From Ignelater luminosus (Eukaryota; Arthropoda; Insecta; Coleoptera; Elateridae): 64,000 nucleotides of DNA. This document shows positions 36,001-46,951 of the stretch, in pieces. The position numbers and the translations under genes were made by a program. The notes under the pieces were generated by a model. The model was not told where the DNA came from and did not search any database. It was given only the letters and a program-made list of their open reading frames with translations. Location of the stretch: contig VTPC01091258.1 of assembly GCA_011009095.1 (NCBI GenBank), forward strand, positions 620,001-684,000, given 5' to 3'. How positions within the stretch are numbered: position 1 is the stretch's first letter; every line of letters begins with the position of its first letter.

Positions 36001-39000
36001 TGCATCAATATTATGAACTTCTTAAGCTTCCGCATATGTGTTGACTTTCCTCTGTGAAAGAGTTGCTTTTAGTCAAAAGATAGAAGTGTTACATAAATAT
36101 AAAAAGAGAGTTACAATGGAACCCACTGCTTTATATCCCTCCCGGAGAATGGCATCTTTTTCATGTGAAAAATATCAGGATGATATTGGAACGGTCACTG
36201 GAATATGAGTCACCATTACAACTACTTTTCTTAGACTATAAACGAGCCTTTGACTCAATAAACGAAGGTGCCACGAAAATCTAACATGCCATTCTGTAAA
36301 ATAACCTAACCTGTAACCTAAATGCTTATAGCTTCTTAACGGGAACTTCTCCGGCACCTAGACTCAGTACCCCCATGGCCCTCTCAACAAATCTGGCAAT
36401 ATGACACCTCAATTGACCTGCATACGGATTCTAATTGCTCGACAGGATGCGGATGCACCATTTTCCCAATACTTGGCGATTCTAAATGCTTTCGTGTTGT
36501 TTCGTATCGAGCCAGTCTGTGGTAGAATCCTATTGTTATGAAGCCATGAACTATCGGATATCTCGCAAGTGCTACGAAATGGGATTCTAATTGCTTTTGT
36601 GTTCGATCGACAGCAAGTATTCTTTCTTTCACAAGTAAAAGGTATATGCAGCCGATGGACCTTTATTATCATTCATTTGTATATGGTGGGTTCACTTTCT
36701 TCAATTTGTTTATAAAATACAATAGAAGTATTAAATTGAATTATATGTAATAATATTTAAATACAAAAAACATACATCAAATAAATATTAACTGACCATT
36801 AAATACTATAGGCTGACTCCAAAATTAATTATTAATAAACAATTTATAATTATCAGGGTTATATAAGTAAAAAATGTTTTCTACGTGATAAATCACACGT
36901 AAACGATTAATTTCTACACATGACACACAAGATTATTTTGTATATAACATCTTAAATTAATTAATATTTATTGAGTGTATTTTTTCTTTTAATTGACGTA
37001 ATATACCTATAAATTTCTAGATGAAATGGTACGTATTCGAAGATCTTTCATGAGTTGTTAGGATTTAGTTTTGCAATTACAGTTTATGTCAAGTGTTTAT
37101 AGCTATTTTATTACAATTTGCAATATTTATTAATTTATCTTAATAGCTATTAGTGGTATTTGTTTGGAATTGCCCAAACTCTATTAGTTATTACTTGGAT
37201 ATAAGACATGTTTTAAATTAGATTTCTTAACATTCATTTGAAAACACGCATTCCATATTTGAAAAGCGGGGTAACAATGCTGAGTGCTACCATTACTACG
37301 ATTTTTACTATCGACTACAACAGCCAGAAACTCGAAAGTATTTTAGAATTGCTGATATTATCTGAAAAAGCGCGGCAAATAAAAATTAAATTAAAAATAG
37401 AAATACAAAAACTTATAACCTATAACATACACACTTACCTACACACAAGAAACTTGTTAACTTAGAAAACACTAAATATTTACAGTAATTTACACAATCT
37501 ATAATAGCCTAGAACTGAAATTAATGAAAATATAAACACTTATAAAACTTAACCTATAAAAATTTACGCTTACAAATTAAAAATAAAAATAATAAATACA
37601 AATACTACGCTTATAATAATATAAATATGTATTTTATACAAAGAAATTTATGAAAAAAACATCAACAATGTGTGCAACAGGCTAAAGAATAATAATAAAA
37701 ATAACAAGCAATAACGGTATGGTAAATAATTCAGTAAGCTACTAAGGCTACGGAAAAATAAAAATGGTAGCTATATGTTTAGAAGGTTTACTCGACAATG
37801 AAAACAAAAGTACAGTATCGGAATTATATATCGTCTTCGATTCGCATACGATATGTTTCGAGTCGAGCAATCAGAATCCCACTGCTGATCTGTGGTAGGC
37901 AGGTATACGGAAGTCCAGCCTACTTTCAAAACCACCCTGCATGTAGCATTAATTAATTTGATGGTTATAAATATTTTATACATATAGATTGTGCAGCAAC
38001 AAAATCGTATAAAAAAAACGAATCTTTTCACTGCTGTGACTGCTGAATTTGCCTCACTTCACTGCCTGCTTAGATTCTAACATTGTGAAACTAGGCATAA
38101 GTATTTATGAATGTAACACAAAATGAGTTGAACACGACAGCAATAGGCAAGCATGTGGATTCTTGAGCTCTGGGCCCGTATACTCTAACTCGAGCTAGAA
38201 AATGAACATTTTCAAAACACTTAGTGCAAGTGGTCCTAAAAGTGTGACACGTACATGGTCTTGGTATTCTCTAATGCCAATCATACAAAGCTTCATAAAC
38301 ACAAAGAACACACTTTGGCAACATTGCTGTAAATGCATCTGAAATGGAATGTTGATAAACATTCTGTCTGTTTTTACAAAACAATCTTGGATGGTGCAAA
38401 ATGTTCTGCCACAACGAGCATGGCAGAGCAGATGCCATATGATGTTAATATCCTTCAATGTGTTAAAATAGTTAATTGTTTTGGATTTTTCTAAAATATG
38501 AATTTACACTAATTACAAACATCATTAATTTCCCAAGATTTTATACATTCCTTTTGATAAAGATAAATGTAAATACAAAAGAAAATTACATACGCATTTA
38601 TTATTTTATATAACCAAACAAATCTTTAAAATTCAGGATAATGATTTTATTAAAACTTTAGTAACCTAATAAGAGTGCAACAAAGTAAGTATTTCTAATA
38701 CAGAATTATCTATTCTAAAATAATGAACTCAAACAGCACAGTTCTTGCTTCAAATACTACAGTATAAAATCAGTTCTTCATTTTTTAAAATCGATGCTGT
38801 TAAGTCTTTTTTTAACTATTTCTTTTTGGAAATAATTTAATGCCAAAAACTTTTTATGCATTTATTAAAACTCAAGATAATTATGGCTAAATAATTTGTA
38901 ATCAAAAACAGCTTTTTATTTTAACAATTTTAAATATTCTCTGTACGTATATAACATGATTACTTTTCAATACATTTTACATTTGATTTTACCCGCTATA

Positions 39001-39567
39001 TTAAACCAACCAACTTCTTAACAAAAGCTCACAAAACGATTAGCAAATAAAAAATATCATTATCAACAGTTTGATGACATTTTCCAACTTTTCCGTTGGT
39101 TGCTAGTATAAGTTGGCTTTTGGCTAGCCATTTTAATTTAAACTGTAGTATAAACAACTAATTTATACAGAACTTACTTAGAGATGATGCTCCCCCATTA
39201 GTGCTGTTGTTGTTAAACATATCTTTATCCAACATGTCTTCTAACCTCAGTTGTGCTTTCTGTTTAATTGGCTTTCTAAACATGAAAATGCTTAATTACC
39301 TACAATAATTAAAAAAAAAATCATCATTAACACTTACTTCTCTGTTTTATTTATGTGTTGTTCTAATTTATTTTGGAAAAAATTCGAGTATTTTAAACTA
39401 CACTTCAGTAAATACTGCATACTACTCAAAGCTCGTTCTTTTTTCTTGTCAAACTCTAAATCTAATTCACTGCTTCTTCTTTTTTTTGTTATTTTGGCAA
39501 TGTCCAGTGCTTCTTGGTTTTCTGCATCGTTATTCGTACCTCCATTAGATGTACCAGGTGCATCCAT
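30066..39567 (-). CDS. HELLS: SNF2-family chromatin remodelling ATPase, HELLS/LSH-like, ten exons
   Basis: Minus-strand exons: 39338-39567 (start ATG), 39178-39275, 32441-32526, 31976-32383, 31761-31920, 31478-31699, 31006-31398, 30717-30953, 30317-30476 and 30066-30268; about 731 residues, all GT-AG. The first two exons give a Lys/Glu-rich coiled N-terminus. Exon 3 has [11 protein letters not shown]. Exon 4 holds Walker [15 protein letters not shown] and the DEGHRLKN box (DEAH-like). Exon 5 has [11 protein letters not shown]. Exon 6 has LRRIKSEV. Exon 8 holds [18 protein letters not shown] and exon 9 [11 protein letters not shown]. The C-terminus [10 protein letters not shown] and [15 protein letters not shown] is typical of HELLS rather than other SNF2 proteins. 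The family moves nucleosomes in heterochromatin and aids maintenance DNA methylation with CDCA7. One extra base in a C6 run (32251-32256) breaks exon 4; every junction phase closes when it is discounted. Intron 2 is 6.65 kb. Confidence 0.9.
33539..34743. mobile_element. 1205-bp TTAA-flanked DNA transposon (Kolobok- or piggyBac-type, non-autonomous)
   Basis: The 20-bp ends AGGGGATCACAACACAAAAA and its exact complement are flanked by TTAA on both sides (33535-33538 and 34744-34747). TTAA duplication is typical of Kolobok and piggyBac elements; the AGGG start favours Kolobok. No intact ORF remains. It lies inside intron 2 of the HELLS-like gene. Confidence 0.85.
36165..36275 (+). pseudogene. LINE reverse-transcriptase fragment (motif A)
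   Basis: A plus-strand frame gives [17 protein letters not shown] and then [15 protein letters not shown]. This resembles RTE/CR1-type RT upstream sequence and motif A ('FLDYKKAFDS', catalytic Asp present). It ends abruptly at about 36275. It lies antisense in intron 2 of the HELLS-like gene. No other RT motif is recognisable nearby. Confidence 0.65.
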
Positions 39568-40190
39568 CTTTGTTTACTGTTCAAAAAGTTATTAATTAAA
39601 AATGTGTGAATCTTGTAGAAATTGTAACTAAAATATAAGTAGAATTTCACAGATAAAGCAAGGAGTTGGATATAAATCTAAACAGATTAAACTTTCCCTA
39701 CCATTACAAAATACCATAAAGATATGATCAAAAGTTAACATACATACGAGTACAATGAAAAACTAGCAAGCATTAACACGAGTCTAAATATCTGTTTTAA
39801 AATTTGACAATGAAAATATTATCTAAAAAAAAAAGTTAGTTTGTTTTGGTTTATGGAGTCTACTGAAAGATCTCACATAACCTCATTTACAGCAAATTGT
39901 ATGTAAGATATGTATTTAAAAATAATATTGCTTACAGTTAACAGCGACTAGAGGAGGAAATATCGAGAATTTTTTTGGAATACTTCAAAACACAAACTTG
40001 TAATACAAAACTAATAAAAACTTATCGGCTTCTCTAAAGAAAACCGGCTATTTCCCGCCTAAATAACAAGCACGACATATAACAAACATTGGACAGAAAA
40101 GCGGTGTTGTCAGACGTAAAAATATCATTTCTCCTCCAGTTACTGTTAAGAAAATGTCCACTTTTTTCACTCACGTAGAAATTATTAAAG
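39568..40190. other. Region upstream of the HELLS-like gene start, possible divergent promoter
   Basis: This is the expected promoter and 5' untranslated region of the minus-strand gene. On the plus strand an ATG at 40153 opens MSTFFTHVEIIK followed directly by GTAAGC, a good donor site, so it could be the first coding exon of a divergent gene, but no continuation was found. No TATA box or initiator could be fixed. Confidence 0.3.
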
Positions 40191-40550
40191 TAAGCTTGTT
40201 TTTATAAGTACACATCGTACACATGTAATACATATCCACAATCTTAAAACATAAAAATATAAAAAGTTTGAGTTATATGTTTAGAGATGTAGTTGCCTAA
40301 ATAAAAATAAAGTATTAGCGAATATTATTAAATCAAGTCTTTGCACTGATTGCATGAACCATTTTATTAATACTGAATTATCAATCTTGAAATTAATTCT
40401 AAAAATAATAATTTTCTAAAATTAATCTAGATAATTTTATTTTAAACTGGCTTTAATTTGATTTACTGTTGCTTAATACAATAAAAAGGGAGTAAATAAA
40501 ATCCCCAATAAGGTATGTAATTCCGCATATCTTCACTTTTCCCTGACTTA

Positions 40551-41044
40551 TGCCCGGTTTCTGAAAGCTGGTGTTATGTATCATATAGTTATCGGATGCA
40601 TAACTTTATGGAACCGATAAACTTCTTAAGTGTTGCTCAAAATATTGTACTCTACTTTATAACTATCGGTTTCTTAAGTAGTTACGAGAGAAACCAATAG
40701 GTGGCTACTGCACTTGCAACACTAGAAAAACAAAAAATACTTTAAAAAACTGAAATAATTTGAAACTGTTACACATTTTTCAACAATACTGTCGTTCTAT
40801 ACCGGCACTTTCATCTTAAACATAACCTGCTGTTAGCGATAGGTAATTGAAAAAAAGCCGCGCGAAACCTCAACCGATGTAGAATGCGCCGGCGCTACAT
40901 AACTTATCGCACCGACTTGCTCCGATAACTTATGAAGCCGATATCGGTCTCATAAATACAACATAGCGTTTCAGAAACACCTTTTGGCGATTTATGGAAT
41001 GCATAACTTTATCGGTTAGATAAATTGCTTTCAGAAACCGGGCA
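40551..41044. mobile_element. 494-bp PIF/Harbinger-type MITE
   Basis: The ends TGCCCGGTTTCTGAAAGC (40551-40568) and GCTTTCAGAAACCGGGCA (41027-41044) are perfect complements, flanked by TTA on both sides (40548-40550 and 41045-41047). A 3-bp TTA duplication fits PIF/Harbinger. Inside, ATCGGTT-like words recur in both orientations, and the two halves are partly palindromic. No ORF. Confidence 0.85.
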
Positions 41045-41471
41045 TTAATCGATTTCCCCACATGCACGGAAGAATCCTCACATCTGGCAACACTGAAGAC
41101 AGATCGGTGTGCAGATCGCTTGGCCGTTCTTTTATGTTTTCTTCAAAAGCGACCAATGATATTAAAGAATTTACTGCACTGGTCATTTAACATTAATTAA
41201 TTTCACTGATATTAGCTTATTTTGTTCTAATTTCAAGTATTGAAAACAAATGTTGTCAGTTATTTGCATTTTTAATTATAAAATGGCTTAGTAATATAAA
41301 ATCTGCATAAGCTTAATCAATTGTTATACAAAATAATTAATTTGATGCTTGACATGGCCGTCTCCTCAAGTTTTTCCAGAGGATGACCAAATGTGTATAA
41401 AATTATATTTTTTCTCATTAATATAATAATGTAATCTAGTTCTTTCAGATTCAGAATGTTTAATACCAAGG

Positions 41472-42672
41472 CAGTGATGTGCGTTGACACGTCAACAATG
41501 ATTGTTGACATTTTCGTGTCAACAATTGATTTTTCACGTCAAAAATGTCAACAATGTGTCAACTTTGCAAATAAAGTAGGATTCTGCACATTTTTCGTTA
41601 AACCTAACCTGTAAACACAGGTGCTAAAATAAGCAAAAATGTCTAATAAGATCATTAATAAGATGTTCAAGACAATTCAAGAATCAAAATGGCTGAAAAG
41701 CCCAAGAATAAGAATTTTGATGAATTGGGTTTTCAGTTATAAAAGACTGTGACAGTAACTGAAGATGGAAAAGAAAAACCAAAACATTATTTAAATAAAA
41801 TGGCATTAAAAAACTAAATCCTATGTATTTATTCTTATTTCCATGGAATCAGTAAAATTACAAGTATGTTTACTCATAGCTCCATAGGCCCATACTAAGA
41901 TTTTTAGTTCGGATATGTGGGGGCACAGTTTATACCTTACAGAATCAGTTAGATCACTCAGAGCGGTTCTTTTAATCTTTCGTGTTCCTGGTTTTTGGTC
42001 TGCGCACGTAGGGGAGGTTATATATGCAGTTGATATTCAAATTTCACAACTAATGTAACTTACCAACACTCAACAATTTCACTAATTCACTTACAGAATA
42101 TGCAAGTTGATTTAATTTAAATAATACAATCTTTTATGAGATTATTTCTTTGAAGGTTAAGGTTAGGTTTTTCATCCCTCTACTTCTGGACAGAAAATAG
42201 TGCTCTGCGCATAGACCGCGAGTTTCTTGAAGTGGAAGACAAAATGTAGGGGAAGTGATCCAACTGATTCTGTAAGGTATAAACTGTGGTGGGGGCAGTT
42301 CCAGCAATGTGACAGTTAGTATTAATTGAAAAAACAAATGCTAACCTGATGAACAACATCCTAGCATTTATTTTTTTTCTAATCAAAATTATTCTATACT
42401 TACATTAGACTTGAACGTACTTAAGCATCTCACAATTCCCTGTGCCTCCTATTTGCCCTCACATACATTAAGTCAAATAAAAATTATTCTAATAAACTAT
42501 TTAAGATTTAAATAATAAAGGAAAAATCAAGTTTAACAGCTTTGCGCATGTGCATTCATAATGTCTAAATTGTTGACATTGTTGACATCAATAAAGTCAT
42601 GTCAACAATTCTTATTGTTGACATGTCAACAATGAATTGTTGAAGTCGACATTGTTGACACGCACATCACTG
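41472..42672. mobile_element. 1201-bp hAT-type element with exact 8-bp target duplication
   Basis: The ends CAGTGATGTGCGT and the complement ACGCACATCACTG are flanked by TACCAAGG on both sides (41464-41471 and 42673-42680). An 8-bp duplication with CAG-starting ends is the hAT signature. Subterminal regions at both ends are packed with GTTGACA/TGTCAAC words in both orientations, likely transposase-binding sites. The centre lacks an intact transposase, and a second palindromic element sits inside at about 41915-42297. Confidence 0.9.
41915..42297. repeat. Palindromic (fold-back) element nested inside the hAT element
   Basis: CACAGTTTATACCTTACAG (from 41924), continuing through AATCAGTTAGATCACT, is mirrored by AGTGATCCAACTGATT (42254-42269), continuing into CTGTAAGGTATAAACTGTG. 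The outer ends carry GGGGGCA-like words. No target duplication could be fixed. Confidence 0.65.
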
Positions 42673-42696
42673 TACCAAGGCTTTATTAGATATACA

Positions 42697-43060
42697 GGGT
42701 GTCCCGTAATCGTCATAACTAGACGATCATAGTTTAAATACGTGTTGGTCAGGAGGTCAGGTCATTTTAAGTTGAAAATGTTTAATCAACATATATTCAA
42801 AGATCAATCGTTACGAAGGTACAGTTATTTTAAACTATTATGAGGTATCAATAAAAATCGGAAAGAAAGCACAGCTGCTTGGTCACTGAAATCACTTGAT
42901 CTCGGCCCCTTGACTACAATCTCTGACTTATGAAGAGTGCAGTGTATGCAAAAAAGCTTCGTAACAGAAATATGTTCTAAGAATTATGTATGATGTTGCA
43001 TCCATTCGCGCCGACAGTCGTGTCGTACTCTTTATAGAGCTACTTTCCTCCGTTGTTGCG
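42697..43060 (+). pseudogene. Mariner-like transposon remnant (one tip and end of transposase)
   Basis: TACAGGGTGTCCCG at 42697-42710 is a typical insect mariner-type tip. At 42870-42960 the plus strand reads AAWSLKSLDLGPLDYNL and then LMKSAVY across a frame change. This corresponds to the 'WPxRSPDLxPxDxFLWGxLKSxVY' block that ends many mariner-like transposases. The middle of the gene and the second tip are missing. The copy is therefore a heavily deleted remnant. Confidence 0.5.
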
Positions 43061-43379
43061 TTGTATGAACAAATCAATTTGACGTAAAATTAAAACCTTT
43101 TCTTTTTCATAGGTATGTATAGATTTATTTATTGTAACCATTTTGTTACGGTCTGTTCTAACTATTTTATACAGTTTGCTATTGTTATTATTATTACTAT
43201 TTTCCTAACTACGGTCTATTTCTGACCATTCTATGTAGATGTTGTGGTCTTAAATTTCTGAAAAATAAATTGGTGGAAAAAAGTTATTAGATTGAAAACG
43301 TCACGTCTATATTTACGTTTTGGGCATTTTTCTTTTCAATGAGCTTTTGGGGTGAAATTTGGATAAAATAATATTTTTT

Positions 43380-43700
43380 GTTAGGTAGTGGAAATATTTT
43401 AAGGGCCCAATGCAAGATTTATTTATTTATCGAAATTCGGGCCCAGTGTGCCATCTACCGTAGCTTTTCATAAGCTTTCCACTGGTATTCTAAACATCAA
43501 CTTGAAATCTACTTCTTCCAGACATATTTGATTTAAGAAAATTTTGTAACAGCTCCTGTTGTACTGGTTGGTTAACGAACTTGAAACACTCCCCACATGG
43601 CATATTGTAATTTAATTTAGTCAAAAGTTCTGCTCGTATTTTACTTCTGGTATACTGTTCTCAGTGTATCCTATTGAACCGATTCTAGGAACATACTTGT
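43380..43700. other. Region with a weak minus-strand frame, unrecognised
   Basis: On the minus strand the sequence reads MPCGECFKFVNQPVQQELLQ, then FLKSNMSGRSRF with a stop soon after. It resembles no family I can name with confidence. Confidence 0.25.
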
Positions 43701-44714
43701 TTGGAGGTTACATAACGTTTGTGGTGCAAAATACAAAATAGGAAGTCAAGAGGCATACACAGATGTCGTCGCTTCCTATAACGTAGTTGGCATAAAACAA
43801 AGTTCAGTTTCGTTCAATTACACATATAATTAACATGAAAAACACATTTCTTTCCCAAACAAATTGGAAAAAAAATTTAGTTATAACATTCCATTCCAAC
43901 ATTAACCCAGAGCCCGGAGATATAGTCTAAAACCCGGAGTTTCGGATCAGCTAGATTTTGTGCCTAAGTCCTATATTTTCAGTAGTGGGTCGTAGAAATT
44001 CATTTTAGTTTCAATGCAAGATGTGTCTTAGTCCAGTTTTTGACAAGTACAGTGCAAGAAGTACCCAAGTTCAATCGAATCGAGTTTGTTTAGTAAAGTT
44101 TGACTGTGGTCTAGTGCATTTGTTTTACTATTCTGTTGTATTCGGTTAACTGTGATAAGCCATACAGGTAATAAACGTCCTTTTAAAAGATTTTAACTAT
44201 TTGGGTAAAGTTTCATATAAAACTTTTTGTATAAAATATTGTCGTTCGTAGTAAAGCAGAACATAACGTAACATAAAATAAAACGAATATTTAGGGACTT
44301 GCAGCCTGTATACGAAATACAGTAACAGCAATGGCAGATAATCTGAGAAGATATTTTAGTTTATACAATAAATTATAAGATTTTACAATTATTAATAATA
44401 GAAATTAGAAACCTGACGTGATGTGGAGTTTTTATAATCATTTCGAAATTCTGTACATAAAAATGTATTAAAATTACCCAATTTGTTTCAAAGCGGCAAT
44501 TCGTCGCCGATCGGTAATAATTCTTCCACTATCTTCAGTCGAAATTAAAATGTATGTGTATTTTAATAAAAGATTCCCTGACATTTGTTTTATTTTATTT
44601 AAGACATACAGCCAATATTTAATAAATTAGAAGATAATCCAGACTATTTCAATGGCTCTTATTATTCTAGATTCGGATAAGTGGTCTGACTTTTTGCCTT
44701 GTTATGGCGAATAT

Positions 44715-45770
44715 GAGGCAGTTCTGATAGTGAAGACTCTTCCGAAAGAGAATCCAACAAAAACGAGGGAAGTAGACAGGAAGGAAACAATATAATAAAC
44801 CGGAAAAGGAGAGTACCGAAGTTAGTAATTGGAAATAATAAGACTGCTTGACAAGATAAGCGAGATCAAGCAGATAACGTTATCTCTGAATGCAAAGAGG
44901 GCAAAAAAGAAAAAAAAAGTAAATTAAATAAAGAAAAATGGAAACGGATGATAAACAGCAAGAAATCATTACTAAAGACGGTTCAAAAAAGAGACATTCC
45001 TGACTATCTATGTAAATGTTCAACAAATATTACAAGAGAGGAACAAAAGACTATTTCTGATCATTATACGAGCCTAAATTCGCACAGTGAACAAAACCTT
45101 TATCTTGAAGGATGTATGCAATCTGAGAGTATAAAACGTGCACGTCCTAGAAAGGAAGATTCTCCCCGTGTACGTAACGCTACCTTTTGTTATGTTGTAA
45201 AAACTGCAGAGAAGACCATAAAACAGTTTGTCAGTTAGCATTTTTAGATTTACATGGCATAAAACGATCAAGGCTACGAAGAAAGATTTTGAAAAGGGAA
45301 TCTTTTAAAGATCTGAGGGGCCATCATCAGTCCAGATTGAACAGAATAAAAGCAGATGTTTTAGAGACAGTTCGTAAATTTATAGAAGACCTGCCAGCTC
45401 ATAAATCTCACTATTCCAGAGCCGATATTAAGCTTCGTAAATATCTAGATTCTTCTCTATTCTTGAATATTCACGAAAATAAAAAAGTGTTCTACGAGAT
45501 GTTCCGCAGAATTTTTGTTGAAGAATACATTACATTTGTATATCCCCAAAAGGACATACGCAAGGAATGTACACGTTTACTGACTCGCTTATAAACGACG
45601 AAGATCCAAAAGTTTATTAGTGCTAGCGAAGGAGTTACATTTAAGGAAAGCTGAGAGTTTTAAGCTCAAACTTGCAGAAGCAACGACTGATAAAGATACA
45701 AATGTATTGGCTATTGGTTTCGACTACCAAAAGAATGGTTTATGGAGCATTTGTGATTTAATACTAGAGA
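44715..45770 (+). pseudogene. DUF7869-like insect repeat protein, broken ORF
   Basis: An acidic Ser-rich N-terminus (GSSDSEDSSERES near 44722) runs into NRKRRVPK, then across a stop into KLNKEKWKRMINSKKS and a Cys-containing segment (LCKCSTNITREEQ). The next frame, from about 45187, carries VCQLAFLDLHGIKRSRLRRK, then RGHHQSRLNRIKAD and FIEDLPAHKSHYSRADIKLR. These closely match the arrangement in a large insect family of uncharacterised, transposon-derived proteins with a DUF7869 domain ('CKxxFLxxxGI...RGxHxNR...HIxxxPxxESHYxR'). From 45630, KELHLRKAESFKLKLAEAT leads towards its 'MDFQKNLPLP'-like region, here GFDYQKN. Two or more frameshifts and a truncated end indicate a pseudogene. Confidence 0.6.
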
Positions 45771-46223
45771 AGAGTATTTGCAAACCTAAATGTTAGACGT
45801 AACGTTATTTTGTGTTGTCATTGAGTCAAATGAGGGACTTTATAGACAAAGAACATTAAGTATAAACGTTACAACCTGTGCAACAATCGATTGACTTAGT
45901 GGTCCTTAACAAGGGATTAATCTTGCTTCCTTCAACTCTTTGTGGATAATTGTGTTCTATTAGGTGGTTGGCATAATTGGACTTTTAGGGGTGCTTATGT
46001 TTGTAACATCGCACGTGTTGTTTGTATTCGGTGTCAGAATTTCAAAGTGTTTGCCCAATGTACGCAGAGTTACAAAATGAATAGGGAAGGAATGGGAGTT
46101 CTAGATCTTCCCACCACCACATGTGGGTCTCTGTATCTCAGTAGGCTTCTGTCTCTATGACTTAACAAAAAAAATGGGTATTTAACATAATCTTAAAATT
46201 TTGCAGCTACCCCGTTAAACAAA

Positions 46224-46800
46224 ATGAAGTTAGTACATAGGTATAGTGCAGAGCGAGCAATTGATTGGGATAAGTCTATTTACAATCCTCGCACATTGTT
46301 TGAAATTTGTATTGATTATGCTTGTGAATTAGTAAATAATTGATCAAAGTTGAAATGCGCAATAAGAGAACACGAAATTATTTCTCCACCTACAATAAGG
46401 AGTATGCAGTATCGTTTTTCGACATGCATTAGTTAAATATTCAAAGAAATTGTGCTCTAAACGACGGGTTACGTTGAATGATTGGCTATTTGAGGTGGAA
46501 GATATTACGCGCAATGCTAAACGTTGTAAAACAGATGAGGAAATATTTCGGGTAGTGGACGTTACTGGAAGTAGTACGATTAGAGTGGATGGTTTTCCAC
46601 AACGAGTTTGTTGTCGAAGAAAAAAGTGGTGGGTGGAAGTGGTTGATAGTATAGAGGGGGTTTGTTGAGGAGCATGCATGTTATGAACGTGCTAGTGTGT
46701 CTCGAAGGATGGGATATGATGTTACTCATTTGAGAATCAATCTTCATTCCCATGTTCAATCTCGTCATATAAAATATTTATTAGCTAATATAGCAGATTT
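46224..46800 (+). pseudogene. Broken ORFs of unknown origin
   Basis: An ATG at 46224 opens a 39-codon frame (MKLVHRYSAERAIDWDKSIY onward). A second frame at 46450-46668 is rich in Lys, Arg and Val, and a third piece (HACYERASVSRRMGYDVTH) follows at about 46670. The codon use looks less AT-biased than in the neighbouring DNA. I do not recognise any family. The block lies next to the BIR-containing segment on the other strand and may have come with it. Confidence 0.3.
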
Positions 46801-46951
46801 TTGATGTTGATCCTGTATACGTCGCCGTTGGTTGAAGTTAGGTGATACATAGCTGCCGTAGATGTGAAGATGTGGAGTTGTAGAGTGAAACTTTTTTTTG
46901 GAGAGGAAATTTAAAAAATAACAAATACAGTATTACATATAATGTTATTTT

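Noticed and set aside
36409..36672. Overlapping minus-strand frames
   Set aside because: Repeated AIRI/FRI-type words suggest a low-complexity or repeat origin; no family recognised.
38195..38458. Minus-strand frame of 87 codons, Cys-rich
   Set aside because: No recognisable motif; inside intron 2 of the HELLS-like gene and not in phase with its exons.
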